From: Candidatus Subteraquimicrobium carltonvillense
GTDB lineage: Bacteria; Actinomycetota; Aquicultoria; Subteraquimicrobiales; Subteraquimicrobiaceae
Direction: 5' to 3'
Assembly (NCBI GenBank): GCA_002339355.1
Contig: DDKQ01000042.1
Coordinates: forward strand, 17,041-33,772
DNA length: 16,732 nt
Shown here piece by piece: positions 6,971 through 13,755 of the stretch; positions within the stretch are counted from its first letter, which is position 1; each line of letters opens with the position of its first letter. Below the pieces are notes generated by a model that saw nothing but the letters and a program-made list of their open reading frames with translations, did not search any database and was not told the origin of the DNA. Made by a program: the position numbers and the translations under genes.

Positions 6971-7414
6971 CTATTTACTACTCAAAGCTCTAGCTAATTT
7001 CACTGAGACCAGGGTATGATACCAGCTTAATTCCCGAATTTCTTTTTCAGCCCTGTTTATAAGAAGAAGGTCTTTCTCCCTAAGATGCTCCAATAGCTTA
7101 TGCGAATTTTTGGTAAATTCATAGGCTAAACGATAAAGAGGAAAAGTAAAAGGCTCAGGTGGGGCTTTTAGTTCTGGCAAAGGCTCATCCAAATCAATTC
7201 CCAACTTTTGAGCTTCTTTTTGGAGAAGTTCCATTAATTCTTTCAAACTTTCTTGGACATCCTCTATTACCACTTCCATATTGGCAGGATCTTTCCCTTC
7301 AGTTAAATGTTTTAGGCTCCTGTCTAATTCCTTCTGATAGACCTGGCATTGATCAGTATGGTCACATTTTTCGCACCAATAATCGCAATAGTTGTAAAAG
7401 GGAGTATCTTTCAT
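6971..7414 (-). CDS. Hypothetical protein with N-terminal Cys cluster, ended by an in-frame TAG
   Basis: I place the start at the ATG at 7414-7412. AAGGAGAGGG (7427-7418) lies immediately upstream, and the longer frame back to 7465 would include this ribosome binding site and the probable promoter. The 147 residues begin with a C-x3-C-x2-C-x5-C cluster (Cys10, 14, 17, 23), suggesting a zinc or Fe-S site. A helical linker follows, then a conserved-looking W-Y-H-T-L-V-S-V-K-L-A-R-A-L block near the end. The family resembles small hypothetical proteins of anaerobic bacteria and archaea in which that block leads into a further helical domain. Here the frame is cut by TAG, yet the same frame continues with matching sequence to 6761. 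It converges on the DIP1984-like gene. Function unknown. Confidence 0.65.
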   Translation of the reverse strand: MKDTPFYNYCDYWCEKCDHTDQCQVYQKELDRSLKHLTEGKDPANMEVVIEDVQESLKELMELLQKEAQKLGIDLDEPLPELKAPPEPFTFPLYRLAYEFTKNSHKLLEHLREKDLLLINRAEKEIRELSWYHTLVSVKLARALSSK

Positions 7415-7456
7415 TTGCCCTCTCCTTAACATTAAACGTTTTGTATATTTTTGTAT

Positions 7457-7462
7457 ATTATA
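7457..7462 (-). promoter_or_regulatory. Possible -10 element for the Cys-cluster gene
   Basis: On the minus strand positions 7462-7457 read TATAAT, within an AT-rich stretch about 43 nt upstream of the chosen ATG at 7414. I see no good -35 hexamer at 16-18 nt, so this is weak support for a start site. It favours the shorter start over the one at 7465. Confidence 0.35.
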
Positions 7463-7513
7463 CATAATCCATTATCGGTTATTTGATGAAAGAGATACAC
7501 TCTTCGACATAAA

Positions 7514-7589
7514 TTTGGGGCAGATCTCGCAAATTTTAAGAAAAGTTTTTAACCTCGCAGGTAGATAAAATTATTGGGGACTGTCCCCA
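7514..7589. mobile_element. Second short repeat element, related to 111-247 but with a different end palindrome
   Basis: Positions 7510-7562 share an imperfect ~50-nt module with 173-222. It includes an A-A-T-T-T-G-G core, a GCAGAT site and an exact 20-nt match, AAGTTTTTAACCTCGCAGGT (7543-7562). Twelve nt later comes TGGGGAC-T-GTCCCCA (7575-7589), a perfect 7-bp hairpin. The first copy has GAGGTCTGACCC at the same offset. Same module with exchanged end sequence suggests two members of a family mobilised by related transposases. I find no matching left end, so this copy may be truncated. It lies 26 nt past the 3' end of the EamA-type gene. Confidence 0.5.
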
Positions 7590-7615
7590 TCCAAGCTTGC
7601 TAGCAAAAAGATTGC

Positions 7616-8032
7616 TTATCGTACCAAAATTATTCCAGCGATTATTAGAATGATTCCGACCATCTTCGGGATGGTGAGGGCTTCACTCAGGAGGGATATC
7701 CCCAATACCGCTGCGATTAAAGGATATGTTCCGCACACGGGGACGACCCTAGAGCTTTCACCGAGTTTTAGTGCGGCGAAATAAAAGACTTGACCCAGAA
7801 GTCCAGCCAAGATGCCCCCGATGGCTATATAAATTAGGCTTTTCAATTCAACCCTGGGTATTGTGGTTATTTCCTTTGTAAGAATGACGGAGATGATGAG
7901 GATTATGGAAATGACAACGCTTCTTACGGTAACAGCAACAAGGGGACTCATCTTCCCTATTCCCACTTTTTCAAAGATGGGAGCACTACCCCAGCATAAG
8001 GATGCCAAAATCGCAAACCAGAACCACTGCAT
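7616..8032 (-). CDS. Small EamA/DMT-superfamily transporter, single domain
   Basis: A 138-residue, very hydrophobic protein with about five helices (roughly 3-22, 31-52, 66-88, 95-113, 118-137). The opening W-x-x-L-A-S-L-C-W-G-S-A-P-I-F-E-K and the ending M-V-G-I-I-L-I-I-A-G-I-I-L match one EamA (drug/metabolite transporter) domain. Most EamA proteins have two such domains in ~300 residues. Single-domain ~140-residue forms are known and probably act as dimers, like SMR proteins, so this is not necessarily truncated. The ATG at 8032 follows a strong AGGGGGGA site. It is transcribed away from the ilv promoter at 8149-8178, which suggests but does not show an amino-acid or metabolite export role. 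Confidence 0.85.
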   Translation of the reverse strand: MQWFWFAILASLCWGSAPIFEKVGIGKMSPLVAVTVRSVVISIILIISVILTKEITTIPRVELKSLIYIAIGGILAGLLGQVFYFAALKLGESSRVVPVCGTYPLIAAVLGISLLSEALTIPKMVGIILIIAGIILVR

Positions 8033-8148
8033 TTCATTCCCCCCTAATCGAGATAATTCTTGTGATTAGACCAAACAAATTTAACTGCTGGTAAGCAAAG
8101 GATACTAAAATGAGAACAAAATAAAAAGAGGGCTCTTTGGTCGTTTCC

Positions 8149-8178
8149 TTGACACTTTGTTGCTCGTTTGGATATAAT
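8149..8178 (+). promoter_or_regulatory. Consensus sigma-70/SigA promoter of the ilv operon
   Basis: TTGACA (8149-8154), an 18-nt spacer and TATAAT (8173-8178) match both consensus hexamers perfectly. Transcription should start near 8185, a short way before Stem I of the T-box leader. A perfect promoter fits attenuation control, where initiation is constitutive and regulation is exerted at the leader terminator. Confidence 0.9.
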
Positions 8179-8310
8179 TACCTCTAACTTTAGTTTGCTA
8201 AAGGCTGTGAGGGGGAGTAGTAGATTTAGCATCTGTCATAGCGAACCGGGATGGTGAAAGCCGGGACAGTTTGCCGAATTGAACGTCGCCCCGGAGCCAT
8301 GGGCTGAACA

Positions 8311-8392
8311 AGTCGGTAGTCTCTTAGTCGGTAGTCGGGAGTAACTTAAATCAATTCACTATCAACTCCCAACTCCTCACTCCCGACTTAAG
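8311..8392 (+). repeat. Heptad-repeat hairpin inside the T-box leader
   Basis: The 5' arm is built of 7-mers such as AGTCGGT, AGTCTCT and AGTCGGG. The 3' arm is built of ACTATCA, ACTCCCA, ACTCCTC and ACTCCCG. AGTCGGGAGT (8333-8342) pairs perfectly with ACTCCCGACT (8379-8388). It lies between Stem I and the antiterminator. A 12-nt stretch, AGTCTCTTAG and the CGG beyond the next base, recurs at the start of the ilvD-ilvB repeat near 10288-10300. Confidence 0.75.
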
Positions 8393-8490
8393 TAGGTTTG
8401 ATCGGTTAGCAGCCGTTACAATGCTCTGAGTGCCTCCGTTTAGGGGGAATTTGGGTGGTACCGCGGAAGAAGAACTCTACGAGTTGTAGA

Positions 8491-8517
8491 CCTCTCGTCC
8501 CTTGGATGAGGGGTTTT
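8491..8517 (+). terminator. T-box leader terminator
   Basis: CCTCTCGT (8491-8498) pairs with ATGAGGGG (8506-8513), with two G-U pairs, over a 7-nt loop. TTTT follows (8514-8517). Its 5' strand is also the 3' strand of the antiterminator, as expected for a T-box attenuator. Confidence 0.9.
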
Positions 8518-8615
8518 CTTGTATGGTCACCAGACGCAACATGCAAGTTGCATATTATAGATCTTTGACGACTTGAGGAAATATCAAGGCGAGTCAATGC
8601 AAGGGAGGAGGGATC

Positions 8616-10286
8616 ATGAATTTAAGAAGCGATGTTATGAAAAGGGGCTTAAGTAAAGCTCCCCATAGATCGTTACTTAAAGCAGCTGGATTGAGCGATG
8701 AGGAGATAAATCGGCCCTTAATCGGTATCGTCAACTCAGCTAATGAAATTATCCCGGGCCATATTCATCTTGATAAGATTGCTCAGGCTGTGAAAGCGGG
8801 GGTGCGCATTGCTGGAGGAACTCCCCTTGAATTTTGTACCATTGGTATCTGCGATGGCATCGCCATGAATCATCCGGGGATGAAATATTCTTTGGCTAGC
8901 CGTGAGGTGATTGCCGATTCCGTAGAGCTCATGGTAGAAGCGCATCGCTTTGATGCCTTGGTCATGATCCCCAACTGCGACAAAATAGTTCCGGGGATGC
9001 TCATGGCGTCGATGAGGATAAATATCCCAACCATCTTTGTTAGCGGTGGTCCTATGCTCACGGGACGATACAAGCGTCGGGATATCGATTTGATTTCCGT
9101 TTTTGAAGCCGTTGGCGCCGTTGAAGCTGGTAAAATGAGCCAGGAAGAGTTGGTTGGAATCGAGGATTATGCCTGCCCCAGTTGTGGTTCCTGCTCCGGT
9201 ATGTTTACCGCTAATACCATGAATTGTTTGACCGAGGCTCTGGGTATGGCTTTACCAGGCAATGGTACTATTCCCGCCGTTTACTCCGAAAGGATTAGAT
9301 TGGCAAAAAGTGCTGGCATGCAGATAATGGAGCTTTTACAGAAGGATATAAAACCCCGCGACATCATGACGCTTGCAGCCTTTGAGAACGCATTGACTGT
9401 GGATATGGCCCTTGGTGGTTCGACGAATACGGTACTTCACCTTCCGGCCATTGCGTGTGAAGGAGGAATAGTTCTTGATTTGGATATAGTTGATAAGATC
9501 AGCAACAGTACTCCCAATCTTTGTCAGATAAGTCCGGCGAGCACCACTCACATTTATGAATTAAACGAAGCCGGTGGAATACCAGCGCTTATGGCCGAAC
9601 TAGCCAGGGCGAATTTGATACATGTTGATATGATCACCGTGACAGCTAAAACCATTGGAGAAAATATCAAGGATGTTGAAAATCTTAACCCCGAAGTCAT
9701 AAGACCCATAACCAATCCCTATTCAACGACGGGGGGTCTGGTAATCTTAAGCGGAAATTTGGCTCCCGAAGGAGCGGTGGTCAAACAATCGGCTGTTTTG
9801 CCGGAGATGCTTCGACACTCCGGTCCCGCCAGGGTCTTTGATTCTGAAGAACAAGCCGTTGAGGCAATCATGGGAGGCAAAATAAATAAGGGAGACGTTA
9901 TCGTCATTCGTTACGAAGGACCGAAGGGCGGTCCGGGAATGAGGGAGATGCTCACTCCCACCTCGGCGGTCGTGGGCATGGGGCTGGATAGGGATGTAGC
10001 CCTAATTACTGATGGGCGCTTTTCGGGGGGCACGAGAGGTGCAGCAATTGGACACGTCTCCCCCGAAGCCCAAGAGGGCGGACCCATCGCCATCATACGA
10101 GAGGGGGATTTAATCGAAATAGATATCCACGGAAGAAAATTGAATTTAAAATTGGATCAAAGCGAAATGGATAGGAGGATGAAAGAGTGGTCGCCTCCTC
10201 CTCTTAAAGTCAAGGAAGGATATTTGGCTTTATACGCGAAATTGGTATCATCTGCTTCTAAAGGGGCAATAATCCAAAGAAGTTGA
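8616..10286 (+). CDS. ilvD: Dihydroxy-acid dehydratase
   Basis: Converts 2,3-dihydroxyisovalerate and 2,3-dihydroxy-3-methylvalerate to the 2-oxoacids of valine and isoleucine, using an Fe-S cluster and Mg2+. The 556-residue length is normal. Signatures are C-D-G-I-A-M-N-H (79-86), P-N-C-D-K (119-123), A-C-P-S-C-G-S-C-S-G-M-F (186-197), G-G-S-T-N-T near 267, and a C-terminal D-G-R-F-S-G-G-T-R-G. The usual third ligand position of [2Fe-2S] enzymes (P-C-N) is P-G-H here (47-49), as in the oxygen-sensitive E. coli type, so a labile [4Fe-4S] cluster and an anaerobic lifestyle are likely; that is inference. The ATG at 8616 follows GGGAGGAGGG. It is the first gene behind the valine T-box. A 124-nt heptad hairpin gap separates it from ilvB. 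Confidence 0.97.
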   Translation: MNLRSDVMKRGLSKAPHRSLLKAAGLSDEEINRPLIGIVNSANEIIPGHIHLDKIAQAVKAGVRIAGGTPLEFCTIGICDGIAMNHPGMKYSLASREVIADSVELMVEAHRFDALVMIPNCDKIVPGMLMASMRINIPTIFVSGGPMLTGRYKRRDIDLISVFEAVGAVEAGKMSQEELVGIEDYACPSCGSCSGMFTANTMNCLTEALGMALPGNGTIPAVYSERIRLAKSAGMQIMELLQKDIKPRDIMTLAAFENALTVDMALGGSTNTVLHLPAIACEGGIVLDLDIVDKISNSTPNLCQISPASTTHIYELNEAGGIPALMAELARANLIHVDMITVTAKTIGENIKDVENLNPEVIRPITNPYSTTGGLVILSGNLAPEGAVVKQSAVLPEMLRHSGPARVFDSEEQAVEAIMGGKINKGDVIVIRYEGPKGGPGMREMLTPTSAVVGMGLDRDVALITDGRFSGGTRGAAIGHVSPEAQEGGPIAIIREGDLIEIDIHGRKLNLKLDQSEMDRRMKEWSPPPLKVKEGYLALYAKLVSSASKGAIIQRS

Positions 10287-10388
10287 TAGTCTCTTAGCCG
10301 GGAGTCGGGGGTTGCGAGTCAAATTTTTTAGACTCATCCCTCATCCCTTAACTACCAACTACTCACTAACGGACTATCGACTAAGCCG
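10282..10388 (+). repeat. Heptad-repeat hairpin between ilvD and ilvB
   Basis: GTTGATAGTC (10282-10291, overlapping the ilvD stop) pairs with GACTATCGAC (10372-10381), with one G-U pair. CTTAG (10293-10297) faces CTAAG (10381-10385). The tip is GAGTC (10316-10320) with GACTC (10331-10335). The 3' arm reads as 7-mers: AGACTCA, TCCCTCA, TCCCTTA, ACTACCA, ACTACTC, ACTAACG, GACTATC, GACTAAG. The ~100-nt hairpin lies just upstream of the ilvB ribosome binding site. It also creates a false 33-codon extension of the ilvB frame. Confidence 0.75.
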
Positions 10389-10410
10389 AAGGCTTAAAGG
10401 GGGTGGTAAG

Positions 10411-12111
10411 GTGAGGCTAACGGGAGCCCAAGCAATAGTGAAGAGTTTGGAAAAAGAAGGGGTGGAGATCATCTTCGGAATCCCAGGTGGTCCACTCTTG
10501 TTCATTCACGATGCCCTGTACGATTCCAAGATTCACCACATCCTGATGAGGCACGAACAATGTGCGGCACATGCCGCCGATGGGTATGCTAGAGCCACGG
10601 GGAAGGTGGGTGTTTGCATGGCAACCTCCGGTCCGGGAGCCACCAATCTAGTTACGGGAATAGCCAATGCTCACATGGATTCGATACCCTTGGTGGCCAT
10701 CACTGGTCAGGTTCCCACCCCCGTAATCGGCACGGACGCTTTTCAAGAAGCTGACATCACCGGAATCACCCTTCCCATAGTCAAGCACAGCTATCTAGTG
10801 AAGGATGCCAATGAACTACCGAGGGTGGTAAAGGAGGCATTTTATATCGCTTCCACCGGACGACCGGGACCGGTGCTCATCGATGTCCCCAGAGATGTAT
10901 CTCAAGCTGTCATAAATTATAAATATCCCGAGAGCGTCGATTTACCGGGTTATAAACCCACTTATAGGGGACACGCCAAGCAAATAAGACAAGCGGCGAA
11001 AGCCATTATTGAGGCCCAGCGCCCAATCATCTACGCCGGGGGAGGAGTCATCCTCTCAGACGCCGCTGAAGATCTCAAGGAGCTGGCTGAACTCACCCAG
11101 ATTCATGTGACCACAACCTTGATGGGGAAGGGAGCCTTTCCCGAGACCCATCCACTTTCTCTGGGAATGCTGGGCATGCACGGCTCCAAATACGCCAATT
11201 ATACGATGAATGAAAGTGACCTGATCATCGCCATTGGTGCTCGCTTCGATGATCGGGTGACTGGCAAGCTCTCTGAGTTCGCTCGCAATGCCAAGGTAAT
11301 TCACATCGACATCGATCCCGCGGAGATAAGCAAGAGTGTTTTCACCCACATACCCATCGTGGGCGATGCTAAGAATGTCCTTCGCGCTCTCATCGTCGCA
11401 ATCAGGAAGCTGCTTGAGCAAGAAAAGATGGCAGACAGAAGCGCGTGGGATGCTCAAATAAGGGAGTGGAAGAAAAAAAATCCTCTTCACTATAAACAGG
11501 ATGGAAACCTCAAACCACAGTTTGTAGTGGAGCAAATCTATGATTTAACTAAAGATAGGAATACCATCATAACCACGGGAATTGGGCAGAATCAGATGTG
11601 GGCGGCTCAATATTATAAGGTGACCAAACCACGCACCTTCCTTTCATCGGGCGGTTTGGGAACCATGGGCTTTGGCATGCCCGCGGCAATTGGCGCACAA
11701 TTTGGTCGCCCCGATGCCACGGTGGTGGTCATAGATGGGGATGGTAGCTTCCAGATGGTCTCTCAGGACCTGGCAACGGCGATTTACAACAAGTTACCCA
11801 TCAACATCTGCATCCTCAACAATGGCTATTTGGGGATGGTCAGGCAGTGGCAGGAACTATTTTATAAGAAGAGATATGCGGCGGTTGATTTGGCCGTGGG
11901 TACTCCAGATTTCGTTAAATTGGCGGAGGCTTATGGAGCAATGGGCTTAAGGGTGACCAAACCCGAGGAAGTGAGACCGGCTTTAGAGAAGGCAATTGCC
12001 TCTCCAAAAACCGTGGTGATAGACTTCGTCATCGCTAGAGAGGAGAACGTTTTTCCCATGGTAGCTCCGGGAGCCCCCATCAGCCAGATGATTGGAGGCG
12101 ATGAAGAGTGA
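10411..12111 (+). CDS. ilvB: Acetolactate synthase (AHAS) large, catalytic subunit
   Basis: Thiamine-diphosphate enzyme that condenses two pyruvates, or pyruvate with 2-oxobutyrate, as the first common step of valine/leucine and isoleucine synthesis. I choose the GTG at 10411, with GGGGGTGG (about 10399-10406) just upstream, giving 566 residues. The frame is open back to 10312, but that part translates the heptad hairpin and has no homology to the family. From the GTG the protein begins M-R-L-T-G-A-Q-A-I-V, as expected. The catalytic Glu49 lies in R-H-E-Q. A-T-S-G-P-G-A-T-N-L is at 71-80, and the ThDP/Mg motif G-D-G-S (443-446) runs to N-N (470-471). It ends in a 4-nt GTGA overlap with ilvN. 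Confidence 0.97.
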   Translation: MRLTGAQAIVKSLEKEGVEIIFGIPGGPLLFIHDALYDSKIHHILMRHEQCAAHAADGYARATGKVGVCMATSGPGATNLVTGIANAHMDSIPLVAITGQVPTPVIGTDAFQEADITGITLPIVKHSYLVKDANELPRVVKEAFYIASTGRPGPVLIDVPRDVSQAVINYKYPESVDLPGYKPTYRGHAKQIRQAAKAIIEAQRPIIYAGGGVILSDAAEDLKELAELTQIHVTTTLMGKGAFPETHPLSLGMLGMHGSKYANYTMNESDLIIAIGARFDDRVTGKLSEFARNAKVIHIDIDPAEISKSVFTHIPIVGDAKNVLRALIVAIRKLLEQEKMADRSAWDAQIREWKKKNPLHYKQDGNLKPQFVVEQIYDLTKDRNTIITTGIGQNQMWAAQYYKVTKPRTFLSSGGLGTMGFGMPAAIGAQFGRPDATVVVIDGDGSFQMVSQDLATAIYNKLPINICILNNGYLGMVRQWQELFYKKRYAAVDLAVGTPDFVKLAEAYGAMGLRVTKPEEVRPALEKAIASPKTVVIDFVIAREENVFPMVAPGAPISQMIGGDEE

Positions 12112-12596
12112 AACATACCATATCTGCACTGGTCGAAAATAAACCGGGCGTTCTTGCGAGGATATCAGGTCTGTTTAGACGGCGTGGTTTCAATATCCAT
12201 AGTTTAGCCGTAGGACCCACCGAGAATCCAGAAATCTCTCGGATGACCATCGTGGTCGATTTGGAAGAGCGCCCCTTAGAGCAGGTCACCAAACAACTTT
12301 ATAAGCTCATAAACGTGATCAAGATAAGTGATCTCGACCCGCGGGAATCGGTGGAGAGAGAACTGGTGCTCATAAAGGTCAATGCCCCAGCTCAAGTCAG
12401 ACCGGAAATAATAGAGATAGTGGACATCTTCAGGGCAAAAATCATAGACGTGAGTCGCACTACCCTCACGGTGGAGGTCACCGGAACTGAAGATAAGGTT
12501 AGGGCGATGGAGGATCTATTAAGACCCTATGGCATAAGAGAGTTGGCTCGCACGGGCAAAGTCGCTCTCCTTAGAGGAGGCAAGGCGGGAGGATAA
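12108..12596 (+). CDS. ilvN: Acetolactate synthase small, regulatory subunit
   Basis: A 162-residue regulatory subunit that activates IlvB and confers valine feedback inhibition. The N-terminal ACT domain (about 3-75) carries N-K-P-G-V-L-A-R-I-S-G-L-F and R-R-G-F-N-I-H-S-L, the conserved valine-binding and dimer-interface segments. The C-terminal domain (about 80-158) shows E-L-V-L-I-K-V and the ending typical of IlvN/IlvH. The GTG start overlaps the ilvB stop (GTGA, 12108-12111), and GGAGG at about 12095 inside ilvB serves as its ribosome binding site. Translation is therefore coupled, which suits subunit stoichiometry. Confidence 0.96.
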   Translation: MKHTISALVENKPGVLARISGLFRRRGFNIHSLAVGPTENPEISRMTIVVDLEERPLEQVTKQLYKLINVIKISDLDPRESVERELVLIKVNAPAQVRPEIIEIVDIFRAKIIDVSRTTLTVEVTGTEDKVRAMEDLLRPYGIRELARTGKVALLRGGKAGG

Positions 12597-12619
12597 GTAA
12601 TAAGGAAAGGAGAGGTCAA

Positions 12620-13612
12620 ATGGCCAAAATCTACTATGATAAGGATGCAAACTTGGGTGTATTTAAAGGTAAGAAGATCGCGATTATTGGCTTTGGAAGT
12701 CAAGGACATGCTCATGCCCTAAACTTAAGTGATAGCGGTCTGGACGTCATCGTCGGCTTGCGCGAGGGGGGCAAATCGTGGAAGAAAGCTCAAGAGAGTG
12801 GCCTAAACGTTGTGACCATAGCCGATGCTGTGAAATCATCGGATCTTGTAGTCATGCTCACCCCAGATCAAACCCATAAAGATATTTATTATAGCCAAAT
12901 CCAGCCCAACTTGGGGGATGGAAGCTCGATCCTCTTTGCTCACGGATTTAACATTCACTTCCACCAAATTATCCCCGAACTAAACATGGATGTGATAATG
13001 GTTGCTCCAAAGGGACCTGGTCACCTTGTGCGGAGGACTTATCAGGAAGGCACCGGAGTCCCGGCTTTATTAGCTGTTTATCAAGATTATACTGGTAACG
13101 CCAAGGAGATAGGATTAGCTTATGCAAAGGGTTTGGGAGCCACTCGAGCCGGAGTCATCGAGACAACCTTCAAGGAGGAAACCGAGACCGATCTATTTGG
13201 CGAGCAATGTGTCCTTTGTGGAGGAACCGCGGAACTGATAAAGGCCGGTTTCGACACCCTAGTTGAAGCGGGTTATCAGCCGGAAATAGCCTATTTCGAG
13301 TGTTTGCACGAGCTCAAACTTATAGTAGACTTAATATACGAAAGTGGTATCAGCGGAATGAGATACTCCGTCAGCGATACCGCGGAATACGGTGATCTTA
13401 CCCGAGGTAAGAGGATCATAAAGGAGCAAACACGGGATGAGATGCGGCGGATCCTCAGGGAGATTCAATCCGGGAAATTTGCCAGGGAATGGATTCTGGA
13501 AAATCAGGCGGGGCGCCCCGTTTTTAACGCCCTACGAAAGCGCGAGGCTGAGCACTTGATAGAAAGGATAGGAAAAGAGCTTCGGTCCATGATGAGTTGG
13601 ATCAAAAAATAG
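12620..13612 (+). CDS. ilvC: Ketol-acid reductoisomerase, class I
   Basis: Rearranges and reduces acetolactate or acetohydroxybutyrate to the dihydroxy acids used by IlvD, with NAD(P)H and Mg2+. The 330 residues fit the short class I form. The Rossmann motif G-F-G-S-Q-G-H-A-H-A (24-33) is followed by the cofactor loop L-R-E-G-G-K-S-W (47-54), catalytic His108, and the metal-binding block E-E-T-E-T-D-L-F-G-E-Q with Asp191 and Glu195. Glu227 and Glu231 come later in F-E-C-L-H-E-L, and Ser252 in Y-S-V-S-D-T-A. The ATG follows AAAGGAGAGG, 23 nt after ilvN. The NADPH/NADH preference is not decided by eye. A heptad hairpin follows the stop. Confidence 0.98.
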   Translation: MAKIYYDKDANLGVFKGKKIAIIGFGSQGHAHALNLSDSGLDVIVGLREGGKSWKKAQESGLNVVTIADAVKSSDLVVMLTPDQTHKDIYYSQIQPNLGDGSSILFAHGFNIHFHQIIPELNMDVIMVAPKGPGHLVRRTYQEGTGVPALLAVYQDYTGNAKEIGLAYAKGLGATRAGVIETTFKEETETDLFGEQCVLCGGTAELIKAGFDTLVEAGYQPEIAYFECLHELKLIVDLIYESGISGMRYSVSDTAEYGDLTRGKRIIKEQTRDEMRRILREIQSGKFAREWILENQAGRPVFNALRKREAEHLIERIGKELRSMMSWIKK

Positions 13613-13614
13613 TT

Positions 13615-13694
13615 GCCAGATTTCTGGACCCAGATCCCAGTCGAATATCTCAAAGATTTTCACCGGCATCTGGTGACTGGAATCTGGGAATTTT
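13615..13694 (+). repeat. Heptad-repeat hairpin after ilvC (possible terminator or attenuator)
   Basis: CCCAGATCCCAGTC (13629-13642) pairs with GACTGGAATCTGGG (13675-13688), 13 of 14 positions, over a 32-nt loop. AATTTT follows. Outer 7-mers are visible: CCAGATT and TCTGGAC on the left, CATCTGG, TGACTGG and AATCTGG on the right. It could end or attenuate transcription between ilvC and the aminotransferase. Confidence 0.7.
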
Positions 13695-13755
13695 GTAAAT
13701 TGGTTTGTGATTAAAGGCTCAAAATAAATAGCATATTACCGATGGGAGGTAGAGT

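Larger units (their letters stand above)
8203..8520 (+). promoter_or_regulatory. T-box riboswitch, valine specifier (GUC), controlling the ilv operon
   Basis: Stem I is closed by GGCT (8203-8206) with AGCC (8295-8298) and GGGG (8211-8214) with CCCC (8289-8292). The specifier loop has AGTAG (8216-8220) on the 5' side and GAAC-GTC-G (8281-8288) on the 3' side. This aligns with the GAAA-GGC-A of glyQS leaders and makes GUC (8285-8287) the specifier, reading tRNA-Val. An AGCGA bulge (8240-8244) and a GGTG distal loop (8253-8256) follow the family pattern. The antiterminator is GGG (8453-8455) with CCC (8499-8501) and GCGG (8463-8466) with TCGT (8495-8498), around the 7-nt bulge TGGTACC. TGGT there matches a tRNA acceptor end with A73. 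The terminator strand overlaps, so the two folds exclude each other. Where Stems II/III usually lie there is a heptad-repeat hairpin. Confidence 0.95.

Noticed and set aside
6971..6973. Amber codon as pyrrolysine
   Set aside because: No pyl genes are in the window and the protein is not a methyltransferase; a mutation or sequence error is simpler.
7415..7465. N-terminal extension of the Cys-cluster protein to 7465
   Set aside because: It would include the TATAAT-like element and the AAGGAGAGGG site that precedes the ATG at 7414.
8541..8576. 11-codon leader peptide frame between the T-box terminator and ilvD
   Set aside because: No ribosome binding site and no run of branched-chain codons; control is explained by the T-box.
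8311..10388. Regular short repeats as a CRISPR array
   Set aside because: The repeat unit is only 7 nt, degenerate, without spacers, and arranged as hairpin arms.
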